From JBKBMT01 sp046295655 (GTDB lineage Bacteria > Pseudomonadota > Alphaproteobacteria > Rhodobacterales > Rhodobacteraceae): 34,241 nucleotides of DNA. Location: assembly GCA_046295655.1 (NCBI GenBank), contig JBKBMT010000030.1, positions 1 through 34,241 on the forward strand, written 5' to 3'. Positions 1 through 7,491 of this stretch are shown piece by piece. The translations under genes were made by a program, and so were the position numbers. Numbering within the stretch: position 1 is the stretch's first letter; each line of letters opens with the position of its first letter. Below the pieces are notes generated by a model. That model searched no databases. It saw only the letters and a program-made list of their open reading frames with translations, and was not told where the DNA came from.

Positions 1-807
1 GATGCACGGCTTCAGCCCCTCGGTGACGAAAGCCTGCAGGACGTGGGACTCGATCGGCAGCCGCAGTCCGGCCATCGCGGCGACCTGACCCGACCGGCCT
101 GCGACGACAATGCCCACCTTCCGCGCCCGGATCGCCCCTCGGGTGGTCTGCACGCCGGTGACGCGGCCGTTCGTCACGTCGATGCCGGTCACCTCGCAGT
201 TCTGGACAAGATCGACCCCGCGCGCATCCGCCGCCCGGGCATAGCCCCAGGCGACCGCGTCGTGCCGGGCGGTGCCGCCGCGCGGGTGCAAAAGCCCGCC
301 GTAGATCGGGAAACGGGTCTGTTCGAAATCGAGCCACGGGAGCAGCCTGCGAACCCCTTCGCGATCCAGCAGCACCGCATCGTCGCCCTGGTTGATCATG
401 GCATTGCCGCGCCGCACGAAGGCATCACGCTGTCCGTCGGAATGGAACAGGTTGATCAGCCCCCGCTGGCTGTGCATCACATTGTAGTTCAGCTCGGCCT
501 CGAGCCCTTCCCACAGCTTCAGGGAATGGCTGTAGAATTCGGAATTGCCCGGGAGGAAGTAGTTGGCGCGCACGATCGTCGTGTTGCGGCCGATGTTGCC
601 CTGGCCCAGCAACCCCTTCTCCAGCACCGCGACGCGGGTGATGTTGTGGTTCCTTGCCAGGTAATAGGCGGTGGACAGGCCGTGCCCGCCGCCGCCGATG
701 ATCACCGCGTCGTATTCCGGGCGCGGGTCGGGCTCGCGCCAGGCGGGCGCCCAGCCCCGGTTCCCGCGCAGGGCCTCGGTGACGATCCTCAGACCGGAAT
801 AGCGCAT
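1..807 (-). CDS. soxB: Sarcosine oxidase beta subunit, N-terminal 269 residues (partial)
   Basis: Flavin-dependent amine oxidase of the heterotetrameric sarcosine oxidase, which demethylates sarcosine to glycine with tetrahydrofolate as methylene acceptor. The N-terminus has the family-typical stretch MRYSGLRIVTEAL, then a Rossmann FAD motif GGGGHG at residues 38-43 and an acidic end of the second strand (VLEKG). The segment GTARHDAVAWGYA places His182 where, by my memory of the family, the covalent FMN histidine sits; this residue assignment is an inference. The ATG at 805-807 follows a purine-rich GGAGG. The gene is cut by the window edge; the family is about 415 residues, so roughly a third is missing. 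The other sox subunits would be expected to the left. A plain glycine or D-amino-acid oxidase is less likely given the N-terminal motif. Confidence 0.88.
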   Translation of the reverse strand, partial: MRYSGLRIVTEALRGNRGWAPAWREPDPRPEYDAVIIGGGGHGLSTAYYLARNHNITRVAVLEKGLLGQGNIGRNTTIVRANYFLPGNSEFYSHSLKLWEGLEAELNYNVMHSQRGLINLFHSDGQRDAFVRRGNAMINQGDDAVLLDREGVRRLLPWLDFEQTRFPIYGGLLHPRGGTARHDAVAWGYARAADARGVDLVQNCEVTGIDVTNGRVTGVQTTRGAIRARKVGIVVAGRSGQVAAMAGLRLPIESHVLQAFVTEGLKPCI

Positions 808-990
808 CCCTGACCTCCGCTGCGCGGCGCAGTCAAGCCGAACCGCGCGCCGGTTGCAAGGCGCCGAAGGGGACGAAATCCGGGCGGCCGGTGGGCGTCA
901 TGCCACGTCATTTCCCCACGAGGGCAACGAATGTGCCCAGCTCCAGTAGTTTATCGGATGCGGGGGCCAGGTTCGACACTGGAGCAAGAA

Positions 991-1404
991 ATGCTGCCGA
1001 CCATGTACTGGCGTTCTTTCCGGTTTCGAACGATGCTGCGCCGCGAGGACGGCGGGGCCACGGTCGAAGCCGTGCTCTGGATGCCGCTCCTGATGTTCGT
1101 GCTCGCGCTCGTCGCCGATGCGGCGATGATCTACAGCAGCCAGTCGCAAGCGCTTCGGATCGTGCAGGATGCCAACCGGTCGATGTCGATAGGCCGGTTC
1201 CGCACCACGACCGAGGCGCAGGGTTTCATCCGCGACCGCCTTGCGACGATCAGTCCGAACGCGGAGATCGTCACTCGGGTGATCGACGGGGTGATCATAA
1301 CCAGCGTGACGATGCCGGCATCGGACCTGAGCGTGACCCGCCTGGTTCCTGCATTTGCCGACATAAGCATCTCGGTCACGGCACAGCATGTCGCGGAGGT
1401 CTGA
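991..1404 (+). CDS. TadE-family pseudopilin-like membrane protein
   Basis: A 137-residue protein with the TadE hallmark: a short basic leader, the motif REDGGATVEAVLW around residues 18-30 with the conserved Glu, and one hydrophobic segment (about 24-47), followed by a soluble domain. TadE-like proteins are minor pseudopilins processed by a prepilin peptidase and needed for Tad (tight adherence) pilus assembly at the inner membrane. The start at 991 is chosen over upstream in-frame ATGs because GGAGCAAGAA precedes it at good spacing and because it leaves a normal-length basic leader. The stop is followed one base later by the start of the next gene, so the two are translationally coupled. No Flp pilin or Tad ATPase lies in the window. 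Confidence 0.8.
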   Translation: MLPTMYWRSFRFRTMLRREDGGATVEAVLWMPLLMFVLALVADAAMIYSSQSQALRIVQDANRSMSIGRFRTTTEAQGFIRDRLATISPNAEIVTRVIDGVIITSVTMPASDLSVTRLVPAFADISISVTAQHVAEV

Positions 1405-1405
1405 C

Positions 1406-2164
1406 ATGACACTGAATACTCAGCCGGACGGCGCAAAGGTCGAGCCCTTTCTCAAGGGCGAATCCGGGGGGATCGTCTCGATGCCGAACCCGGAACAGAT
1501 CAAGCTGCCGCACTCGGGCTTCAAGACGAACGACGGGCTGTCCGAGGCGCTGCGGGCGGGGACCTACAACATCCGTATCCTGAACCGGATCGACAGCATC
1601 GTTGCCGGACTGCTGGCCTTCGACCCCGAGTACACGCCCGCCTACATCACCTCCCAGGTGCCCGTTCAGCTCGCCAATCGCAACATCTATGCCGAGCACA
1701 TCGTGCAGGGGCGCCTGCACCGGTTCACCTGCAACGGCGGTGCGTCGCTGACCTTCAAGCGTGACCAGGTCGTGCGGAACATCGTTCTGATCACGAACTG
1801 CGAGATCAAGTTCGAAAGCGGCGTGGGCATCGAGGACTCGATCATCGTGACGACCAATGCCGACAAGGACGCGATCAGCGCGTCGTCCGGCCTGCGGGTC
1901 GGCCGGAACGACAACTGCGCCGACGGCGGCGGCGCGCAGCTGATCAGCTATGGCGGCATGAGCTTTCCTTCGGCTCTGCAGGTCTATGGCAGCCAGCTTC
2001 TGGCCAAGAAGAGCATCAACTTCGCCGCTCAGGCCAACGGCATCCAGGGGGCTTCCTTCGTGGCCGGCGAGCGGATCGACGGCACCAGCAACATGGCCAT
2101 GGGCTTCTTCGGCTCGGGCATGGATGCGAACCTGCAGGCAGCCTATTTCCGCCTGACATACTGA
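1406..2164 (+). CDS. TadG-related protein, C-terminal domain only; probably N-terminally truncated
   Basis: A 252-residue protein with no signal peptide and no membrane segment. From about residue 10 onward it resembles the C-terminal half of TadG-related proteins of Rhodobacteraceae as I remember them: IVSMPNPE, GFKTNDGL, YNIRILNRID, EYTPAYI, GLRVGRNDNCADGGGAQ, YGSQLL and a C-terminus ending AYFRLTY. Those proteins normally begin with a basic leader, a transmembrane segment and about 200 further residues, none of which is encoded here; the upstream DNA in this frame is inside the TadE gene. The start is well supported (GGAGG at 1395-1399, six bases before ATG), so an open gene with its own ribosome site remains. 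Either an internal deletion fused a new start to the C-terminal domain, or this is a natural short form. Without a leader it could not reach the periplasm by itself. The true function is unknown. Confidence 0.65.
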   Translation: MTLNTQPDGAKVEPFLKGESGGIVSMPNPEQIKLPHSGFKTNDGLSEALRAGTYNIRILNRIDSIVAGLLAFDPEYTPAYITSQVPVQLANRNIYAEHIVQGRLHRFTCNGGASLTFKRDQVVRNIVLITNCEIKFESGVGIEDSIIVTTNADKDAISASSGLRVGRNDNCADGGGAQLISYGGMSFPSALQVYGSQLLAKKSINFAAQANGIQGASFVAGERIDGTSNMAMGFFGSGMDANLQAAYFRLTY

Positions 2165-2182
2165 CACGAACCTTGCCGGTGA

Positions 2183-2213
2183 GGCCGGGCAGCAGGGTTG
2201 CCCGGCCCTTCTT
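2183..2213. terminator. Rho-independent terminator between convergent genes
   Basis: A perfect 8-bp stem GGCCGGGC / GCCCGGCC (2183-2190 with 2200-2207) and a 9-base loop is followed on the plus strand by CTTCTTTC. It lies between the stop of the TadG-related gene and the stop of the glutamate dehydrogenase gene and may serve the plus-strand transcript mainly. Confidence 0.7.
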
Positions 2214-3644
2214 TCAGAGGCCCTTGGACCGATAGGTCTTGGCCACCCGGTCGATCGCGACGATATAGGCCGCGACGCGCAGATCCTCGACATCGTTGCG
2301 GCTGTGCCAGACCTCGCGCATCGACTGGTAGGCGGTGCGCATCGTGTCGTCGAGGCCCGAGCGGACCAGCGCAAGCTCGTCCGAACCTTGCAGGAACTTG
2401 TCCTTGAAGTCATCGGACAGCGTCCAGCCAAGGCCCTTGTCGGCGCTCAGCCGTTCGAGCTCCTCCACCAGCAGCCGGCTCCGCGCCTCCTCCGCGCGGC
2501 GTTGCATGCGGCCGAAGCGGATGTGGGAAAGGTTCTTGACCCATTCGAAATAGGAGACCGTGACACCGCCGGCGTTCGCATACATGTCCGGGATGATCAC
2601 CGTGCCCTTCTTGCGCAGGATCTCGTCCGCGCCGAAGGTCACCGGGCCGTTCGCCGCCTCGACGATCAGCGGCGCCCTGATCCGCCCGGCGTTGCCCATG
2701 TTGATGACCCCTTCCAGTGCGGCGGGGATCAGGATGTCGCATTCCTCTTCCAGAACCGCGGCCCCGTCCTCCACGTATGTCGCGCCCGGAAACCCCTTCA
2801 CCCCGCCGTTCTGAGCGATCCAGAGCTTCAGGAGTTCGATGTTCAGACCCCTGGGGTCCAGCACCGCGCCGTCGCGTTCGATCACGCCGATGATCAGCGC
2901 GCCGTCCTCCTCGGACAGGAACTTGGCAGCGTGGTAGCCCACGTTGCCCAACCCCTGCACGATCATGCGTTTGCCTTCCAGCGTTCCTGACTGCCCCGCC
3001 TTCGCCATGTCCTCGGGGTGGCGGAAGAATTCGCGCAGCGCATATTGCACCCCGCGACCCGTCGCCTCGACCCGGCCCTGGATGCCGCCGGCATGGGGCG
3101 GCTTGCCGGTGACGCAGGCGCGGGCGTTGATGTCGGTCGTGTTCATCCGCGCATACTGGTCGGCGATCCACGCCATCTCGCGTTCGCCCGTGCCCATGTC
3201 GGGTGCGGGGACGTTCTGCGCCGGGTGGATCAGGTCGCGCTTGATGAGCTCGTAGGCGAAGCGCCGGGTGATCTGTTCCAGCTCGTGTTCCTCGTACTGG
3301 CGCGGGTCGATGCACAGCCCGCCCTTCGACCCGCCGAACGGGGTTTCGACAAGCGCGCACTTGTAGGTCATGAGGGCTGCCAGCGCCTCGACCTCGTCCT
3401 GATCGACGTTCGACGCATAGCGGATTCCGCCCTTCACCGGCTCCATGTGTTCGGAATGGACGCTTCGGTAACCCACGAAGGTCTCGATCTTGCCGCGCAG
3501 GCGGACACCGAAGCGGACGGTGTAGGTCGAGTTGCAGACCTGGATCTTCCGGGCAAGACCCGGGCCCAGGTCCATCAGCGCCACCGCGCGGTTGAACATC
3601 AGATCGACGGATTCGCGGAAACTCGGTTCGGCGCCGTTGTGCAT
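2214..3644 (-). CDS. gdhA: Glutamate dehydrogenase (Glu/Leu/Phe/Val dehydrogenase family)
   Basis: A 476-residue enzyme that reversibly deaminates glutamate to 2-oxoglutarate and ammonia with NAD(P). The dimerisation/substrate domain carries PVKGGIRYA (Lys71), MTYKCA (Lys95) and the family signature TPFGGSKGG with the catalytic Lys107, then PAPDMGTGE at 146-154. The nucleotide domain has VQGLGNVGYHAAKFL (GLGNVG at 231-236) and NAGGVTVSYFEWVKN near the C-terminus. The length and signature match the alphaproteobacterial enzymes that resemble mitochondrial GDH more than the short E. coli GdhA; cofactor preference cannot be read with certainty. The ATG at 3644 is preceded by GAGGGGGAGA, and an upstream in-frame ATG is rejected because its extension is not conserved-looking. 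The gene is monocistronic and sits between two groups of Tad pseudopilin genes. Confidence 0.93.
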   Translation of the reverse strand: MHNGAEPSFRESVDLMFNRAVALMDLGPGLARKIQVCNSTYTVRFGVRLRGKIETFVGYRSVHSEHMEPVKGGIRYASNVDQDEVEALAALMTYKCALVETPFGGSKGGLCIDPRQYEEHELEQITRRFAYELIKRDLIHPAQNVPAPDMGTGEREMAWIADQYARMNTTDINARACVTGKPPHAGGIQGRVEATGRGVQYALREFFRHPEDMAKAGQSGTLEGKRMIVQGLGNVGYHAAKFLSEEDGALIIGVIERDGAVLDPRGLNIELLKLWIAQNGGVKGFPGATYVEDGAAVLEEECDILIPAALEGVINMGNAGRIRAPLIVEAANGPVTFGADEILRKKGTVIIPDMYANAGGVTVSYFEWVKNLSHIRFGRMQRRAEEARSRLLVEELERLSADKGLGWTLSDDFKDKFLQGSDELALVRSGLDDTMRTAYQSMREVWHSRNDVEDLRVAAYIVAIDRVAKTYRSKGL

Positions 3645-4047
3645 CGCTGTCTCCCCCTCGCACAAGTCGTGATCCGCCGGCCTCTGGCGCGGGCCGGTCG
3701 AACAGCCGCGCATTGCGCGGACTGCCCGACCCTAGCCCCGACCGAAGCACGCTCCAACCCCGAATCACCGGAAATCTCGGCGGGCGAATCGACGCCAGCC
3801 TGCTGCAGCCGCGTTAAGCCTTCATGCCGGGCCGGCCGGACGTGCGGGCAGGCATTCTCCGTCGCCGCAGCGACAATTCCGGCACCGGTCCGGCACCGTT
3901 TCCGACGCGCGAAAGCGGTTCGGCCAAAAGATGCCGATGCGCCCAACTTATGCCATGGATCAGGCCGCAAATGCGGTGTGGGGCTGCGATGCCGCCCGGA
4001 TCCCGCCCCAGGTCGGCGGGAGCGGGAGCTTGTATTGAAGGTGTGCG
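3645..4047. other. 403-bp intergenic region between divergent gdhA and tadG-like gene
   Basis: No coding sequence with normal codon bias is visible. The right-hand part has many short open frames that lack ribosome sites. A promoter candidate for gdhA lies near 3729-3757. I could not find a convincing plus-strand promoter for the tadG-like gene at 4048. The short tandem CGGCACC-ggtc-CGGCACC near 3880-3897 is the only repeat noticed. Confidence 0.5.
3729..3757 (-). promoter_or_regulatory. Candidate sigma-70 promoter of gdhA
   Basis: Read on the minus strand: TTGGAG, a 17-bp spacer, then TAGGGT. The predicted start would lie about 75 bases upstream of the gdhA ATG. TAGGGT-type -10 boxes are usual for GC-rich alphaproteobacteria. 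Prediction by eye only. Confidence 0.42.
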
Positions 4048-5739
4048 ATGAACCGAACCGACATTGCTCGAGCGCAGGGGCCGAGACTGCCGAATCCCAT
4101 GCTGCGCGCCATCAGCCGGAACGCGCGGGACTTCGGCCGCCGGGAGGACGGCGGGCTGATCCTGTTCGCCTTGTTCGTCCTCGTGATCATGCTGTTCACC
4201 GGCGGCATGGCGGTGGACATGATGCGCTACGAATCCGCGCGCTCGCGGGTGCAGGGAACCTCGGACACGGCGGTTCTGGCCGCTGCCTCCATGCGTCAGG
4301 TCCTGAACGCCGAGGACGTGATCACCGACTATTTCGACAAGGCCGGTCTTGCCGACAACCTGGTGGCGGTCAGCAGCGACGACGGGCTGAACTACCGCAC
4401 GGCACGCGTCGACACGGCGATCAACATGCGCCCGTACTTCATGCACATGATGGGCATCAACAGGCTGAACAGTTCGGGTGCCTCGGCAGCGCTGGAACGT
4501 CGCACCAACGTCGAGATCGCGATGGTCCTGGACGTTTCGGGTTCGATGATCAACCAGCCGTCCCGCATCACGAACCTCAAGGAGGCCGCCGCGGAATTCG
4601 TCGAACAGCTGCTCGCCGACGATACCGAGAACCGGGTGTCCATCTCGATGGTGCCCTACAACGGTCAGGTCATCCTGTCCCAGAGCCTGCTGAACAGGTT
4701 CAACGTGACGCTGCCGAACGGCGAGCCGAATGCGAACTGCCTGCAACTCGCCACCAGCACCTACAATTCGCTGTCGATCTCGCGCACCGACCCGATCCCG
4801 ATGGCGGGCTATGCGGACACGTTTTCGAACTCCTACAGCGGCACGACCACGCCGAACACCTGGCTTGCTCCCACCAGCACCAGCGCGCGACCGACGCCCG
4901 GCAACATCTGGTGCAACCCGCGCCTCGCAAACCGGATCCGCGTCCACCAGAACGACGTGGACACAATGGTCCCGGCCGTCAACGCGCTGGAGGCGGTCGG
5001 CGCAACCTCGATCGACCTCGGGCTGAAGTGGGGCGCATACCTGCTTGATCCGTCTTCGCGCCAACTGGTGGCCGAACTTGCCGCGCTGGGCGAGGTTCCG
5101 GGTCACTTCGTCGGCCGCCCGTTCGACTATGACGATCCCGAGGCGCTCAAGGTGGTCGTCCTCATGACGGATGGCGAACATTTCGCCGAGGAACGCCTGA
5201 ACGATGCCTACAAGTCCGGCTTGTCGCCGATCTACCGCAGCACCGGTGATGGGAACTATTCCATCCATCACCCGACCTGGACCGGCTCCAGCAACAAGTA
5301 CTGGACGCCGCACCGGAACAACGGCGCGGGCGAGTGGCGATCCGCCCCGTGGGATTCGGGCAGCGGTGTCGTTCAGCTGACCTGGCCTCAGGTCTGGAAG
5401 CAGCAGCGGGTGAAATGGGTAGCCTGGCAGCTTTATGCCCGCGCCCTTGGCAACAGCAACAACACGGCCCGGACCAACATGTACAACACCTGGGTCAACA
5501 ACTTCCGCTCGCTCACGCCGACCGCCGAGATGGATCAGCGGCTGCTTACGCTGTGCAACGAGGTGAAATCGCGCAAGATCGTCATCTTCGGGATCGCCTT
5601 CGAGGCCGATCCAGGCGGGATCAACGTGCTGCGCAACTGCTCGTCGCCGGACCGTTTCTACGATGTGCAAGGGCTCGAGATCCGCACCGCCTTCCGCCAG
5701 ATCCGCAGCCAGATCAGCTCGCTGAGACTGACGCAATGA
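4048..5739 (+). CDS. TadG-like pilus assembly protein with von Willebrand A domain
   Basis: A 563-residue protein. Residues 33-58 form the pseudopilin-type anchor (REDGGLILFALF and one membrane segment ending GGMAVDMMRYE). A von Willebrand A domain follows, with a MIDAS motif DVSGS at 162-166 and a second acidic motif VVLMTDGEHF with Asp375. Between and after these are long Ser/Asn/Thr/Trp-rich insertions, including four scattered cysteines, typical of exported adhesive TadG proteins. The metal site suggests ligand or partner binding outside the inner membrane, in Tad pilus biogenesis or adhesion; the exact role of TadG is poorly known. The start has GAAGGTG nearby; Met18 (4099) is an alternative. 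The stop overlaps the next start as ATGA, so this is the first gene of a three-gene operon. Confidence 0.85.
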   Translation: MNRTDIARAQGPRLPNPMLRAISRNARDFGRREDGGLILFALFVLVIMLFTGGMAVDMMRYESARSRVQGTSDTAVLAAASMRQVLNAEDVITDYFDKAGLADNLVAVSSDDGLNYRTARVDTAINMRPYFMHMMGINRLNSSGASAALERRTNVEIAMVLDVSGSMINQPSRITNLKEAAAEFVEQLLADDTENRVSISMVPYNGQVILSQSLLNRFNVTLPNGEPNANCLQLATSTYNSLSISRTDPIPMAGYADTFSNSYSGTTTPNTWLAPTSTSARPTPGNIWCNPRLANRIRVHQNDVDTMVPAVNALEAVGATSIDLGLKWGAYLLDPSSRQLVAELAALGEVPGHFVGRPFDYDDPEALKVVVLMTDGEHFAEERLNDAYKSGLSPIYRSTGDGNYSIHHPTWTGSSNKYWTPHRNNGAGEWRSAPWDSGSGVVQLTWPQVWKQQRVKWVAWQLYARALGNSNNTARTNMYNTWVNNFRSLTPTAEMDQRLLTLCNEVKSRKIVIFGIAFEADPGGINVLRNCSSPDRFYDVQGLEIRTAFRQIRSQISSLRLTQ

Positions 5740-6281
5740 TGCGATCCCTGCGCCAGATCGTCGCCCGGTTCCGCCGGGCGGCGCGGGACGACGAAGGCAG
5801 CCTGGCGCTGGATTTCGTCCTGGTGTTCCCGCTCATCATGATGATCTTCCTCGCATCCTTCGAGGCGGGCATGGTGATGCTGCGTCGCGTGGCGCTGGAA
5901 CGCTCGCTGGACGTCGTGGTGCGCGACCTTCGTCTGGGCAATTACGAGAACCCGACCCACGACCTGATCAAGCTCGAGATGTGCGAGAATGCCTGGCTGC
6001 TGCCGAACTGCTTCAATTCGGTTCGGCTGGAACTGCGCCCGGTAAGCCGCACGACCTGGGACGTGTTCACGAATGCCGCGGCATGCGTGGACCGCGACGA
6101 GGTCCTGCAACCGGCCACCACCTTTGTCCCCGGCGGTGAGAACCAGTTGATGCTGATCCGCGCCTGCGTCGTGCTTGACCCGTTCTTCCCGACAACGCGC
6201 CTCGGTCTGCGCCTGCCGCTCGACGCTACCGGAGCTTATCAGGTGGTTGCGATGTCGGCCTTCGTCAACGAACCGGACTAG
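5736..6281 (+). CDS. TadE/TadG-family pseudopilin-like protein
   Basis: A 181-residue membrane protein with a basic leader, the motif RDDEGSLALDFVLVFPLIMMIF (only partly TadE-like: Asp26 replaces the usual Glu) and one hydrophobic segment about 25-48, followed by a periplasmic domain with several cysteines (MCENAW, NCFNSV, AACVDRD, IRACVVLDP). It starts within an ATGA overlap with the stop of the vWA gene, with a second ATG immediately after, so the two are coupled. In Rhodobacteraceae such TadE-like genes often follow a vWA-type TadG gene, which supports a joint function as minor pseudopilins. The substrate or partner pilus is not in this window. Confidence 0.8.
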   Translation: MMRSLRQIVARFRRAARDDEGSLALDFVLVFPLIMMIFLASFEAGMVMLRRVALERSLDVVVRDLRLGNYENPTHDLIKLEMCENAWLLPNCFNSVRLELRPVSRTTWDVFTNAAACVDRDEVLQPATTFVPGGENQLMLIRACVVLDPFFPTTRLGLRLPLDATGAYQVVAMSAFVNEPD

Positions 6282-6290
6282 GAAGCCTCC

Positions 6291-6842
6291 ATGCGCCGCG
6301 CAGCCCGCCTGATCCGCCGCTTTGCCCGCGACACCCGCGCCGCCATCTCGGTCGAGGCGCTGCTGGTGACGCCGGTGCTGGTCTGGGTGTTCCTTGCCAT
6401 GTTCGTCTACTGGGAGGCATTCCGCGCCCAGAACACCCATGTCAAGGCAACCGATGCGATCGCCGACATGATCTCGCGCGAGAATACCGGGATCAACGCC
6501 AGCTATGTGGACGGGATGCACACCATCTTCCGGTTCATCTCGGACACGCCGCTGGACACCGCGCTGCGGGTGACGAACGTCCAGTATCGGGAAAGCGACG
6601 ACACCTATCTCGTGCTGTGGTCTCGGTCCTCGAACACCGGTCGGGCGCCGGTCCACACCACCGCGACGCTCGCCCAGCATCGCGACAGAATGCCGATCAT
6701 GGCCGACAGCGACACGTTGCTGGTGATCGAGACATGGCGCGATTTCCAGCCGTATTTTCAAGTCGGGTTGGGGAATCACACATTCTACGAATTCTTCGTG
6801 GTCCGGCCACGGTTCCTGTCGCCGATCCCGTTCTACAGCTGA
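6291..6842 (+). CDS. TadE-family pseudopilin-like protein
   Basis: A 183-residue protein with basic leader MRRAARLIRRFARDTRAAIS, then VEALLVTPVLVWVFLAMFVYW as the membrane segment with the conserved TadE Glu22. The remaining 140 residues are a soluble domain without recognised motifs. Nine bases separate it from the preceding stop and GGAAG lies just before the ATG, so it is the last gene of the tadG-tadE-tadE operon. Its 3' end overlaps by ten bases the 3' end of the convergent gene on the minus strand. Assigned by the leader/Glu/hydrophobic pattern and operon context. Confidence 0.8.
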   Translation: MRRAARLIRRFARDTRAAISVEALLVTPVLVWVFLAMFVYWEAFRAQNTHVKATDAIADMISRENTGINASYVDGMHTIFRFISDTPLDTALRVTNVQYRESDDTYLVLWSRSSNTGRAPVHTTATLAQHRDRMPIMADSDTLLVIETWRDFQPYFQVGLGNHTFYEFFVVRPRFLSPIPFYS

Positions 6843-7342
6843 TCTTCGCGGGCAGCCGCGCGCAGGTCGGAAAGTCGCTGGTCGATCAGCTCGGCCATGA
6901 ACCGACCTTCGTGCCGGCCGGTCACGCCACCGACGCCCACCCGTCGCCCGACGCGCCACCACAGGCCGGGCGCCCACGCCCGGGGCGCAGGGTCGCGCAG
7001 TTCGATCAGGAACCCGTTCGACGGCTTGAAGGCAAACGCACCGCGGCTGACCGATGCGATGTCGCGCAGCGCCGCCAGCCGCCGCCCGCCGGCCTCGCGC
7101 AGCTCGTGCTCGGTAAGCTCCAGCGCCACCGCCGTCGCCTGCCACAGCCGGACGGCCAGCCACAGGGCCGCCGCCCCGATCAGCAGCACGAATCCGTGCA
7201 GGGGCACGCTGGCCGGCGGATGTGCAACCCCGATCCAGACCAGCACAAGACCCAACGCCAGAAGGATCCCCGCGCCCAGAACCCGGCGCGGCGCGCTGGC
7301 CGAAAGCCGGGCGATCACCCTGTCTGTTCGCTGATCGGACAT
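6833..7342 (-). CDS. Two-helix membrane protein with cytoplasmic PH-like domain (uncharacterised)
   Basis: A 169-residue protein. Two adjacent hydrophobic segments (about 21-40 and 49-68) form a hairpin, followed by a domain of short beta-like strands: VALELTEHELREAGG, ASVSRGAFAFKPSNGFLIEL and WWRVGRRVGVGG. This layout, two helices then a PH-like fold with a turn of type N-G-F, is common in small uncharacterised bacterial membrane proteins. The function is not known. The start at 7342 is an ATG. Its last ten bases overlap the end of the convergent TadE-like gene, with no terminator between them. It diverges from the pirin gene. Confidence 0.72.
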   Translation of the reverse strand: MSDQRTDRVIARLSASAPRRVLGAGILLALGLVLVWIGVAHPPASVPLHGFVLLIGAAALWLAVRLWQATAVALELTEHELREAGGRRLAALRDIASVSRGAFAFKPSNGFLIELRDPAPRAWAPGLWWRVGRRVGVGGVTGRHEGRFMAELIDQRLSDLRAAAREDQL

Positions 7343-7425
7343 ACGGCACCTCCGCGCCCGGAATAGCGCGGGCCGCGGCCGAGGGTAAGGGCGGCTGTGT
7401 CCTCGCGCACATGGCCTGCGCGGCG

Positions 7426-7441
7426 GCAGCCCTTGGGCTGC
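7426..7441. repeat. Inverted repeat in the divergent intergenic region upstream of the pirin gene
   Basis: GCAGCCC-TT-GGGCTGC, a perfect 7-bp inverted repeat about 50 bases before the pirin start. With a two-base centre it suits a dimeric protein-binding site better than an RNA hairpin. No regulator can be tied to it from sequence. Confidence 0.4.
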
Positions 7442-7491
7442 GCCCTGGCCGTCCCCAGATTGATGCCGTGAAGCCTTCAGGGAGAAACCCC

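Noticed and set aside
841..855. AACCG-CGCGC-CGGTT inverted repeat upstream of the sarcosine oxidase gene as a possible operator
   Set aside because: Short, GC-rich and of a kind expected by chance here; no nearby regulator supports it.
3814..5736. 640-codon open frame opposite the vWA TadG gene
   Set aside because: Arg/Val/His-rich translation without recognisable domains; the plus-strand gene has a clear leader, membrane helix and MIDAS motif.
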